From: Oscheius tipulae
Taxonomy: Eukaryota > Nematoda > Chromadorea > Rhabditida > Rhabditidae
Length of the DNA stretch: 64,000 nucleotides
Assembly: GCA_037178975.1 (NCBI GenBank)
Contig: JASJZH010000006.1
Coordinates: 9,486,001-9,550,000 of the forward strand
Direction: 5' to 3'
Shown piece by piece: positions 46,210 to 57,925 of this stretch. Under the pieces are notes generated by a model. That model made no database searches. It had not been told where the DNA came from and was given only the letters and a program-made list of their open reading frames with translations. Position 1 is the stretch's first letter; each line of letters opens with the position of its first letter. Position numbers and translations under genes: made by a program.

Positions 46210-49200
46210 TTATGATGTAGACACACAATTCTTGATAAGCTTGCTTGAGTTGTGGACAAATTGGTCGAGGTTCTTATCACAAAGCACAGAATTATACGAG
46301 ACTTCTGTATTTTTTTCAAATTCAGTATTTTTTATCTTCTGTTTACCTGAAATCATTTTATTTAAAGTTTTTCCAGCTCTCAGGAAAGACAATGTTTGTA
46401 GATTAGTATTGACTGCAGTTATTTTTTCAGTAAGTTCCATTGTTGACAGAGAAATATTCAGATCTTTCACATATTTGGCAAATGTCACTTTTTTCACCCT
46501 TTTACAGCCTTCAAATTGCGTTAGACTGCTTACAGTGTACGGGAAACTGCAATCTGAAACGTTTGTATTTGAATAAATGGCAACAAACGACAATATACCT
46601 CCTGGTTTCTGAATGTGGAGATTGTTCGAATGGACCATGTCGTAGATTTGATCTAAGGCCGAATCATTCAACTTATTGTTGTACGAAAGAGTAAATCTGT
46701 TTGTCATAAAGCTTTTTCCAAAGTTGACTTCTAGAAGTTTTTCATTGTCATCGATACGCAGCTCAATAGTGACGTGCTCCAATTTAGGAAAGTTTATTCT
46801 CTGCATCAAAGAGGTAGATATATAAAAATCCGTATCTGTAAGAAAAAATTTCGGGATCTTTGAACCGAACCTGCTTTCCGAAGTTCGGGAAAGTTCAATT
46901 CATCCATATTCATATAATAAAATGCGAATGATGGTCCGACGACAGTTTGTTTGTTTTTCCAAAAGTCATTAAAAGCCATCTCACTTGGAATGTTATTTGA
47001 CGTATAAATGTCATCCATCGCTTGTATATGTGCTTCTTCCTTACACTTTTGGAATCTTTCATATTCTACTTGCCAAAGTTGACAAGGGAATTCTTCTGTA
47101 TATTCTTGACCTTGCACCAAACAATTGTCCCTCAAATTGGTTTTGTTACTAACGAAAACGTCAAGATTTCGGTCACAGAGATACTTGTTGTTAATCAGTT
47201 CTAGAAGAATTATGAATATCGCGCTCAATTGAGATTACCAGAGTATGCATTGCTTATTTCCCCAGGTACAAAAAACGATATGGTTCGGAGATTGGTGTTA
47301 TTTGCATGGATAGCTCCAGTTATGTTCATTTTTGGTACGGAATAATTGAGATCCCGTACACTTTCGGCGAAAACAACGTCTCCAACTTTTTTGCACCCTT
47401 CAAACTCTTTTAACGAACGAATGTAAAAAGGGAAAGAACAGTCTGAAAGTTGAAGTCTTATTTAATAAATGGTTAAATAAATACCTCCCTCATCCTGCAT
47501 TTCCATTTTAGCCACGTAACCAAAAGAATCTAGCATTCTTTGTATAACGGGAGCCCGTAGTTTGTTATTTGTCTGTATGCGAACTTGGTCGATTGAAGCA
47601 CCCCGCTTGAAGTCAATATCAACCAATTTTTGGTTATTGTAAATTTCTAGCGTTTTGCAATACTCCAGTTTATGGAAACTAAGTCTTTCTACTTCCACAT
47701 CACCTACGAACCTTAGTAACGTATCTGAAAAAAGAAATAATTGAGAGATCTCCATAAAACAACCTGCTTTTTTCAATTCTGGAAATGAAATGTTGGAGAT
47801 ATGGGCTGCAAACCAAAATAGTCGCCCAGTGATTGTTTCTTTGTTCTTCCAAAACTCATTGAATGCAGTCTCATTAAGAGGCTCCCCATAAAATATTTCA
47901 TGTTCTCCTTTTATATGAACAGCTTCTTTGCACTGAAGGAACAAATCCTTTTCCCAGTTCCATAAGGGACAGGGGTTTTCTTCTGAGTAGGTTGGGGGCG
48001 GTGAAATAATGCCACTTTCGCAATTGTTCTTTAATTTCGTTTGATCTTTAACAAATTTGTAGAGATTGTAATCACAAAGGAACTTGTTGTCAATGATTTC
48101 TAAAACATTGATGATCTAATCAAAAAATGATCTAAATAAAAAAAACCTGAATCTTTCAAGATGTTTTGACCAGGCACAAAGAAAGATAGCGTTTGTAGGT
48201 TTGTATTGACGGCATGAATAGCTCCACCGGTCAAGCTCATTGCGGGTAGATGATAGTCGAGATCTGTGACATTTTGAGCAAATGCCACATGATCGACTTT
48301 CTTGCACCCTTCAAGCTCTTTTAAAGATTGAACATACTGGATAAATGAGCAGTCTGAAAGTCCTGAGATAAGTATGCAAAAGATATACGGCACTTCTGAC
48401 CTATTTCCGTCACTTTCAATCTCTTTTGGTTAAGTTTTATGCCCGAAACTTTGTCTTCCGATGACTGATTTAAAGCTATAGATGCAGATCGCCGCCGGTC
48501 AACATTCTGTTGTCTTTAACACACAAGCGGCTCTCTTTAATGGTACAGACAAACGGACCACAATACTGTAAATTGAAAAGCAGCGGGACTACGCTTGACG
48601 GGCGCGAAGATGAAAGGAACACAACGTCCGGAGCTACCTGCTTCAAATGAGCCGAACTAGGATCTTTTTACACATTAGTTTCAGCACCCTCTGACTATAA
48701 AGTCATGTGCGGTGGGCGCCGAGATGATAAGGGTGCGCTGTTAGTTTGGCGTCTTTGATTTTGATGATAAAAGAAATCACCTCCTTCCTCCTGCATCTTC
48801 ATTTCAGCCACCAAACCAAAAGAGTCTCTCATTTTTTGAATAGCCGCAGCCGGTAGTCTGTTATTAGATCTAACCACCAATCCGTTTATAGAAACTCCTT
48901 GCTTAAAATTAACTTCAATTAGGTTGACATTGTCATAGATTTCAATCGTGTCACAGTAATCCAGCTTGGGAAAATTCAAACTTTCCACAATCGAACTGCC
49001 AATAAACTGAAACAACGTATCTGAAAAGCCTACTATTCAGAATTGAAAAAAATGAAAAACCTGCTTTTCTTAGTTCCGGAAAAGTAATATTGGTGATGCT
49101 GGCTAGTGGGAAGGTAAATGCCGTTCCACTGATTGTTTCCTTGTTCTTCCAAAAGTCATTAAAGAGAGTTTCATTGTATGATTCCTCGTACGATATCGCA

Positions 49201-51724
49201 TCTATTCCTTTAATATGTGCAGCTTCTTTGCACTGCCGGAAGCATCCAACTTTTGATTGTTGCAGAAGACATGGATTCTCTTCGGTATATATGATTTGCG
49301 GAAAAGTCGCAGCACTTTCGTAGTTTTCATCACTGCACGCGGATAGTATAACGCCACTTTCGCAGTTGTTTTTTAATTTCGTTTCATTTTTAACAAACTT
49401 GATAAGATTTCCATCACAGAGATACTTGTTATCCGTGATTTCTAAAGTACAAGTTATGTTGTCAACATCATTGTTTCTATAAGCGTAACCTTTGACCGAC
49501 AATCTCACCTTAACCTGTTCATTTTTATTTGACCGTTCTACCCCAGTGTCCTACCAAGAGGTATTATGCCAACTTAGAGTCCATCGAAATTCGATGAAAA
49601 GCTTACCTGAGAAGTCATTAATCCATTCTCCAGGGACAAAAAAGGATAGTGTTTGTAAATTCGTATTAACTGCGTGTATAGCCCCATTGTTCAATTCAAT
49701 CCTTGCTAGGTGGAAATCAAGATCTTCCACATTTTCAGCAAAAGTAACATCACGAACTCGTTTGCAACCTTCTAACTCCTTCAAAGAAGTTACTTCATGA
49801 GGAAAACTACAATCTGAAATTTTTGAGTTTAACCAAAAACAAAATTTCTTCACCTCCCGGTTCCTGTATATCAACTTTATCAGAATGAAAAGTGCCACGA
49901 ATCTTATCCAATACTTCTTGAGACAGTTTTCCGTTACCCATCATCCAAATAGAGCGAACTTGAACTTCATCCTTGAAATTAGCGGTGAACAACTTGCTGT
50001 TATCGTATATTTCCAAGTCGGCAACATATTCAAGCTTGGGAAAGCTGATTTCTTCCACTAGACTGGCTACGATTTGCAACGTAGTATCTGAAGAGACATG
50101 AAATCGAGTCATAGAACAAAAAACAAACTGGCTTTCCGCAATTCCGGAAACGACAGGATGGGAAATTCAAGTGAAAATGAGAATGACTCTCCTGAGATTG
50201 TTTCCTTATCTTTCCAGAATTCATTGAAAGCTGCCTCGTCCACAGAAGATCCTATCGAAATTCTTCCTTCCGCACGAATATGAGCAGCATCTTTGCATAC
50301 TTTAAATTTTGCCATATTCTTATTATTCAAGGAACATGGATTATTTTCGGTGTATACAATTGGTTCCGAGGGATTTGTCCCCTTGCAGTTGTTCTTCAAG
50401 CGATCAAGATTAGATACGAACATGGCGAGGTTGTTATCACAAAGAAACTGATTATCCATAATTTCTGAAAGTTTGCATTATAAAATAACGCCAAATGAGT
50501 ACCTGACTGATCGTTTATAGACTCACCAGGCGAAAAGAAAGACAGTGTTTTTAGGTTGGTGTTGATGGCATGAATAGTTCCCATGTCCAATTCAATTTTT
50601 CTGAGAGTATAATCAAGATCTTCCACATTTTCAGCAAAAGTAACATCACGAACTCGTTTGCAGCCTTCAAATTGCTTCAATGTGGTCACTTGTCGAGGAA
50701 AGCTACAGTCTGAAATAGATGACGTCATTGGAGTTAGGAATGTTCCTATTTCAGATTATTTTTAAAAAGTCTTAAACTTAGCCGAATATCCCTGTCTCCA
50801 ATATCAGTTCGTTTGTGAGCAAAATGTAAACAAATCGAGTTTGACAAACAGATGTCAGTACCAAAATATAACCCGTTAGGTCAACTTTGACAAAAAAATC
50901 TATTTTGAGAGACAACAGTAGCAGATTCCCAAACTGAAGTAATAGGGCAACTAGGAATAATCAACAACAAAGAGCTGCTAATGGTTAACAAAAAATTGAC
51001 GGTCAGGAGAAGAGTCTAATGAGCTTAGAAAATCTTAAACAGATAAATTTTGGCTGTAATCCTTAGTATGCGGCGCACTAACAAAGAGTTACCGACAAAC
51101 TAACAGAAAGTGGGTTTCTCAGCAGGAAGGAGGCTTGGATGGTGTTGAAGGTAGTCTATCTGCTAGTTTCTTACCTCCTTCCTCTTGTATCCATGCTTCT
51201 TTATTAGTTATAGCGCTCCGAAGTTCAGCCAATACCGTCTGATTTAATTTGTTGTTGCTCAGTAGAAAGCTGTCTCTAATAATTGTTCCCTTTTTGAAGT
51301 TAATGTCAGTCAGTATCATGTTGTCAATAAGTTCTATTTTGTCCAAATACACAAGTTTTGGTAGACTTATTCTCAGAACTTCGGTGTTTATCAGCTGTAA
51401 AGTAGTGTCTGAAAACAAGGAGAAACTTTGAACAATAACTATGAAAGACAAACTTGCTGTTTTCAACTCGGGAAAGGAGAGATTAGAAAATGTTGTTGGG
51501 AATACGAATAAGGGTCCAGAGATAGTAATCTTGTTCTTCCAAAAATCATTAAAAGCTTTTTCGCTTGGCACATCCCAGAAGCGAATCTCATCAGTGCCTT
51601 GAAAATGTACAGCTTCTTTACACTTCACCAAGTGCTTGATTTCTTCGTTGGATGCTGTACAAGGCTTCTTCTCTGTATAAGCAGCAAAAACCGTTAACAG
51701 TACATAAAAATAGAACAGTATCAT
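46210..51724 (-). CDS. Receptor-L-domain array protein, five units, probably secreted
   Basis: Sixteen exons, all joins phase 1: 51454-51724, 51175-51408, 50503-50709, 50129-50464, 49854-50087, 49607-49813, 49061-49441, 48781-49020, 48147-48353, 47764-48099, 47485-47724, 47239-47442, 46871-47200, 46599-46835, 46347-46553 and 46210-46304, giving 1321 aa. It has a signal peptide (MILFYFYVLLTVFAA) and then YTEKKPC. Five L-domain units follow, each with CKEAxHI, FWKNKETI, FPELRKA(G/S), EGCKRVRDVTFAENV-type and NTNLxTLSFFVPGE-type segments. Units 3 and 4 have 240-nt middle exons and share the same long-intron position as unit 2 of the 40612 gene. The last exon ends LIKNCVSTS without a hydrophobic tail, so this member appears secreted rather than anchored. 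Confidence 0.85.
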
Positions 51725-52064
51725 AGCGAGAAGAACGGGAGGGCAACGCTCAGAGCCTGATTGGTAATTTCCTCCACGGGGACAAATATAATTTGCGCTG
51801 TTAATATGTTCAAGAAGGAAATTATAATCTTTTTCATAGCAGCTTCAACATTTTACATAAATTTTGAAAACAGGGACTTTGAAATCTGTGAAGATTTAAA
51901 ATCTTTCGTTTTCTTTATGAGAGTTTCTTTTACCTGTTAAGTAATTGTAGAATGACTTTTAATCATGGTTGGAATTATTTATATTTACAAGTTCCTAGAA
52001 CTGTTGTGCTCTCTGTCTCAGTCTGAATGGAAATGCAAGAAAACCTTTATCGCAAACTCGAATA

Positions 52065-52390
52065 TGATTTAGAAATGCTCGACACGATAACAGTATTGGC
52101 GTTTTCCTGTATTGGTGCAGCTTTTCGTAGATTGCCTGTTTTTCAAAAGTATATGTACGCGCGACGAAGTCTGTATAACTTGTTTTACTCGTCGGGTCTA
52201 GTCTCTAACACGTTAAAAATGAGGTAAACGAGAGCACTTGCAATCAGTCCAAATTTTTTCAAAGTTTTTTGGAAGTACCTCTGGAGTGAAGATAGATAAA
52301 ATGAGATGCGCGTTTGACCAGGTCGTACATAAAAATGTGAAAGGAAACTTTTCCTGGACCTTATTTTGGAATTCATTTTGATAGCCAATA
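52065..52390 (-). pseudogene. Decayed family R receptor, 3' exons
   Basis: Minus-strand remnants of the last two receptor exons: SSLQRYFQKTLKKFGLIASALVYLIF and then, after an acceptor at 52171, RRAYIYF followed by a stop where intact copies have Trp, and KTGNLRKAA. Earlier exons are missing. It lies about 340 bp upstream of the five-unit array start, the same relative position that copy 2 holds upstream of the three-unit array. Confidence 0.8.
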
Positions 52391-53020
52391 TGACGCTTCC
52401 GATGCTTAGGAAAGCAGGTTCGTTACAGTTTTACGAGGTCACTTGACCAAAGTCGTTTATTTGATACGTTGCTGTTCCGGTATTTTAGACTTCGCCTGTC
52501 TCTTGATTTTATGACCATTGAAACTACTACAAAAGCCACTGTCATATTATGCTCAGTACGAACCATTTTGTTAATTCTCCTGCTTTTTCTGTGGGAATAA
52601 TTTGTTTTACTTGTAAAATAGAAAAAAATAGAAAGAAAAAGTGGATAAATAAAGTTGTTTGTGTGAAAGTGTGAAAAGGCCAATGAAACATATTTTTGAG
52701 TTAATGAGCTGCCTAGGCGAGTGTCGAAAGATGATAATCAGAGTTGTCAGGTACAGAAAGTAACTCGGCAGCTTGTATTACTATACATTTCATCCAGGAC
52801 ATATATGATCAATGTGCAAATCTGCAAATCATTGCAGACAACAAATGGATCGTTTTCCGTGAATGAGGTTTTTTAATCACATGCGGAGTCACTTTGCCTT
52901 CTCTCCATGCGATTATCACTTTTCAATGTACTCACGCTAACTTTCGCAGGAATACATCGAAAAAATAATCCATGGTTACTGTCAAGAGTAGAAGCCTTGG
53001 ACTTTACAAAATAATCTTTC

Positions 53021-53230
53021 ATGGGAACATTTCTATGTATCGCATGGTCGAACATAATACGTCTTTTTGAAAACGAGTTGGAGGACCTTCAGCGTTATTT
53101 TTAACAGATTCTCTATCTGTTTGGACTAGTTGCAAGTGCTCTCGTCTACTTGTTTTTAACGAGTTTATGATCAAGTTTGTTAAATAGAAAGTTTGTAGAC
53201 GCCTTCGACAAGCATACTTACGACGCGATG
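53021..53230 (+). pseudogene. Decayed family R receptor fragment, opposite strand
   Basis: The plus-strand frame reads MGTFLCIAWSNIIRLFENEL, then RYF, an in-frame stop, and QILYLFGLVASALVYLF, with RLRQAY further on. These match exons 5 and 6 of the intact receptors. Stops and lost exon boundaries show decay. Its orientation is opposite to the fragment at 52065-52390. Confidence 0.8.
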
Positions 53231-53523
53231 CATCCTACGAAATGTTGTGGAAATAGAGGAAAACGTTATTGTTGTTTCAGTATCGTACTTTCAAAATTTT
53301 TTTTTCAAAATAAAACTTGAAATTACGCAAAAAAAAAACTTTATAAACATGAGCCGAGTCTGACCAAAACACTTTTGGACCATAGTAACATATGCGAAAA
53401 CTTTGTCTTCTCATGTTTTTCCTAACCACATTCTTTTACATTCAATCGGTGTCATCTGAGTTTTCTTTACTTTCGTTGTTCTGTATTACATGCTTTTTAT
53501 TTATGTTCTAATTGCCCTAGAAG

Positions 53524-53612
53524 CTACCTCGAGATCCTCCTCGTGAAGACTCTCTGCAATATCGTTTTGTGCCGAATTTCCCTCTTTCAACGACGAGAAT
53601 ATTGAGAGAACC
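53524..53612 (-). repeat. Left arm of inverted repeat around hAT relic
   Basis: This is a minus-strand copy of about 89 bp nearly identical to 54174-54263. In the protein frame it reads LSIFSSLKEGNSAQNDIAES, the same C-terminal segment as the plus-strand transposase relic. Confidence 0.8.
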
Positions 53613-53767
53613 TTAAACCTGTTTAACCTGTTCCATGAACTCTCTAAAACCATAAAGGAAAGCAGAAAAAACGACATACCTATTCCTCCCATCCCGCTCT
53701 TTTTGAGCCCTCCGAAGATGACGCTCCGAGTCATTCATTGCAGTGTAATTAAAAAAATATCGACGGA

Positions 53768-54316
53768 ATGAATCGCGTCGATATGCTGCAGGAACGTTTC
53801 GAGCATATTTGTGACAAGTAAGCACTTTGTTTGTAGAAACCAAAAAATTTCAGGTCAACGGAAAAAGAACTGGCAAAATCGATCGCCGATGTTCTAAAGA
53901 AGTACGAAATCATGGAGAAACTAAACGGCGTGGTGTGTGATGTCGCCAGTAATCTCAAAGTTGTCTGCGAGAAGTTCAAAGCTCCAAGGTATGCTTTTTT
54001 CACTGTTTGTTTATTATTTGCCCTAGAATTCGTTGCTTTCCATATTCATTAAACCTCGTAGTGCAGAAGTGGCTCAAGACGGCAGAAGTTGACGACGCGC
54101 TGAAGAAAGTGAGGAGAAGTGTTATCTATGGAAACAAGCGTCGAGGACGGCGGGCCGGAAACACAGCTCAAGCGGTTCTCTCAATCTTCTCGTCGTTGAA
54201 AGGGGGAAATTCGGCACAAAAGCGATATTGCAGAGAGTCTTCACGAGGAGGATCTCGAGGTAGAAGAGTCTGATTCGTCAGACATCGACATTTTTACTGG
54301 CTCAGAGTCAGAATAG
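53768..54316 (+). pseudogene. hAT-family transposase fragment
   Basis: Exons 53768-53817, 53854-53988 and 54027-54316 join in phase. The frame reads ELAKSIADVLKKYEIMEK, GVVCDVASNLKVVCEKF, then RCFPYSLNLVVQKWL, matching the TDNAxNM and C-H-LNLxV boxes of hAT transposases, with His replaced by Tyr. An extra G near 54219 shifts the frame. In the other frame the sequence continues as NDIAESLHEEDLEVEESDSS to an acidic end at 54314-54316. The N-terminal zinc finger and most of the catalytic core are absent. Confidence 0.6.
54174..54263 (+). repeat. Right arm of inverted repeat around hAT relic
   Basis: Ninety bp nearly identical in inverted orientation to 53524-53612, with one extra G and two substitutions seen. 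Confidence 0.8.
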
Positions 54317-54359
54317 TTGTTTTGTTTTTCATTCTTGACAACGGCATCACAAAGTTCAT

Positions 54360-57300
54360 TCATAGAAAAAAAAAGAAAATTGTTGGAGTAAAATCGACTG
54401 TATAGGCTTTTTGCGTAGTGGCAATAATGCTATTAACAGTAGTAGTCAATTGATACAAGCAATTGGATTTCAAATTTTTTGGGTCACTAACAAATCGCTT
54501 CAAATCGTTGTCACAAAGATCATAGTTTCCGGTAATCTCTGAAGCTTGAAATCATTTCAGCTAAAATTTAAACATTACGTGAATTTTCCCGTAACGTTTT
54601 TTCTCCATCAAGGAAAAAAGACAGTGTCCGAAGATTAGTGCCGATTACTACAATCAACCCAAATAGTTCCATCTTCGGTGGAGAAAAGTCAAGGTCTTTA
54701 AATTGTGTATAAGAAAGATATACGTCGTAAATCCGTTTACAGCCTTCAAATTGCTTTAAACTGATGTTGTTCTTAATATATTCCGTTACAAAAAAACCGC
54801 AGTCTGTCATTTGGATGTCTTTTGTAAAAAAGATGGTAGCTTACCTCCTGGTTCTTGTACTATGAGGTCTTCCGAACGGACAGCTTTCCAGATCTTGTCT
54901 AGTTCTGATTCACTCAATTTGTTATTGTTTCGAATCAATATCTTCTTTGAAGTGAATCCTTTTTTGAAGTTAATTTCGCCCAGATTGATATTCTCGTAAA
55001 TGAGGATCTCTTCCGTCACTAGTTCCAGCTGAGGGAAGCTTATTTTTTGTAGAGCAGTATAAAAAACTTTTAAACGTGTATCTACTAGCCAATGTAGGGT
55101 TTTTGACCCCCCTCACCTGCTTTTCTCAGCCTGGGAAAAGTAACTTCAGCAAGATTAAACTTGTCCAAATGAATATATGCTCCGGTAAAGGTTTCCTTAT
55201 TCTTCCAAAAATCATTCCATACAGTTTCATTCATGCTGGTAGAACTAATACCTTCGACGGATTTTATATAAGCAGCTTCTTTGCAGTTCGAGAAACTCGT
55301 ACCCTTTATAATACATGGATTTTCTTCCGTGTATTCTTGTGGGCCTAGAGTTGTTGCTTTTATAGTGGTGGTTGTTGAGACTATTGTAATAGGAACAAGT
55401 GTCGTCATATTAGTTAATAGTGACAAGCAATTACCTACTAAATTGCTCGAAATGCTAACAAATTTGTCAAGGTTTTGGTCACAAAGGAACGTGTTGTTGG
55501 CAATCACTGAATTTGCACAAATACAAGTCTCTACCTCATTCTCTTACCTGATTTCGTTCGATCCAATTTTGCCTCTGGTGCAAAAACATTGTCTTCCTCT
55601 TTCCAGTTTAGGGAAATTTATTTTCTGTATTGTCCAAGATGTGATGTTGATAGTGGTATCTGAAAGCAAAAGATTTAGTTTTAAAAAACCGTACGAACCA
55701 GCTTTTCTGAGCTCAGGAAACGTCAATTCAGCTATGTCAAGATAGATTCCAAAATATGGCCCAGAAAAGGTTTCCTTATTATTCCAATAGTTGTTAAATG
55801 CTGTCTCATTGACCTCCCAAAGTTCTAGGTCCTCATTAATGCTCACGTAGAGTTCATTTTCGCAGAGATAAGGCTTTTTCTCTTTAAATGACCGGTAAGA
55901 ATCTATTTCCCATTTATCCATTTGACACGGATAATCTTCGCCATATTCTGGAAGGTAGGTGGAAGACCCATTGCAGTTATTCACTATGTTTTTCTCCATA
56001 AGTTCATTGAGATTTTCATCACAAAGGAACGTGTTATTGATAATTGCTGAAACAATTACAATTAGCTGATCATAGAAAGTGTAACCTGAAGGGAAATTCC
56101 AGTCCGCACCGGCGCCTATTATAAAAAAAGATAAAGTTCTCAAGTTTGTGTTTACTGCACGAATAGAGTCCCAATTGAGCTCCATTCTTGGAACAGGATA
56201 ATCGAGATCTTCAACATTTTCGGCAAATATGACATTGGAAGCTCTTTTACAGCCTTTAAATTGTTTCAAAGAGGTGACACTATGACGGAAGCTACAATCT
56301 GGAAAGTAAAATTGTGAGAAACATAAAATTTTCTCGCTTCTTACCTCCTTCTTCCTGCATTTCCCTAATGTTAGTGGAATAGTTTTCAGTCTTTTTCAGT
56401 ACCGCTCCTGTCAGCTTATTGTTAAATTTGATCCACATCCGACCGATCTCTGCCCCTTTCTTGATATCAATGTCCACCAGTTTCGAATTATAAGAGATTT
56501 CAAGAATGCCAAGATACTCAAGTTTTGGAAGATTAACGCTTTCAGCTAAACTGCCAACAACTATCAACGTTGCATCTAAAAAAATGGATCTACGAATAGC
56601 TTTGACAAAAACTAACTTGCTCTTTTTAACTTCGGAAAGGTGAGATTTTTAAATTGCGGTGAGAATGTGATAGAAGCACCAGCATGAGTTTCCTTGTTCT
56701 TCCAGTAATCATTAAAAGTTTCCTCGTTCAACGAAAAATAGATCTTTTCTGTTGCTTTGATATGAGCAGCATCGTTGCTCAGCAGCAATTTAGAGTTGAC
56801 TAAATCCGAGTTCCACAGAATACATGGGTTTTCTTCCGTATATTTTGCGGACAGTTCAGTAGGCGGATTTTTGCAGTTGTTCTGCACTTTTGTATAAACG
56901 TTAATGAATACGTTGAGATTATCATCACAGAGGAAGGTGTTGTTCTTGATCTCTGAAACATCGTCTTGAACGCCGAAGCAAAATAAGATCGACAGGACTA
57001 CAACGAACGGTTTAACTCCAGTTCAGACATCTCTCTGACCCTTTGTGGACTCTTTTGATTTCATACCTGCTTTTATTCCAGGCTCGTCGGAATCCTCTTC
57101 GCTTGGGGATTGATAGAAATATGCTATCGGGCACAAGAAAAGATAATGTTCGTAGATTAGTGTTGACCGCTAGAAGTTCCACATAAGACAAACCTATTTT
57201 TGGTAAAGGAATGTCGAGATCTTCCACATTTTCGGCAAAAGTAATAGTAGGCATTTTTTCCGACAGTCTCTTGCAGTTTTCAATTACCTTCAATGAGGTG

Positions 57301-57835
57301 ATTTTTCGTGGGAAGCTGCAGTCTGAAAAATTAATATAAACAGCAATTCTGAGACCTAACCTCCTTCTTTCTGTATCTTGGCTTGTTCAGTTGTAACTGC
57401 GTTTTGAATACCTGTCAGCGCTGCTTGTGTCAACTTGTTATTATCCAAAATTGTTAATTCGCTAATAACCACTCCCTCCTTGAAGTAGATTTCGTTTAGA
57501 TTGACGTTAAAAGAAATGTCTAAGCTGGTTGCAGACTCCAATTTAGGAAAGTTTATCTTTTCCAGGAAGGCTTTTCGAATCTGCAGATTTGTATCTAAAC
57601 AAAAGGCTACTCGAAAGCGAAGAGAGTAAGACCTGCTCTTCTCAGTTTCGGCAACGAAAATGCAGACCAAGTGATTGGGAATTCAAACAAAGGACCAACA
57701 ATGGTTTCCTTGTTCTTCCAGTAGTCATTAAAAATAGTTTCATTCAATGAAATTCCTTTAAAGCGAATCTCATCTATCGCTTCGACGTGGGCTGCCTCCT
57801 TGCATTTGATAAAATGTGTGATTTGTTTTGAACAC
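54360..57835 (-). pseudogene. Receptor-L-domain array, four units, broken
   Basis: Twelve exons are recognisable: 57633-57835, 57361-57594, 57067-57322, 56617-56952, 56345-56575, 56086-56298, 55699-56046, 55548-55659, 55117-55506, 54845-55081, 54579-54803 and 54360-54538. There are three defects. The first exon starts at CSKQITHFIKCKEAAH, so the signal peptide and the YTExxP start are gone. Exon 57067-57322 has one extra base near its end, shifting QSPSEEDSDEPGIKAG out of frame. Exon 55548-55659 fuses a truncated middle exon to the tail of an FFxP exon, again out of frame. The other exons are intact and end in a hydrophobic tail (DFTPTIFFFFL). It is probably a pseudogene, or a gene using splice choices not seen here. 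Confidence 0.75.
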
Positions 57836-57925
57836 CTGTGGGTGGGGTGGAGATAGTCGTTACTTCTATCATGGACACATTTCTGGTGTCAGAACAAAAA
57901 TAGATCACAGAAGACATCTATTTAA

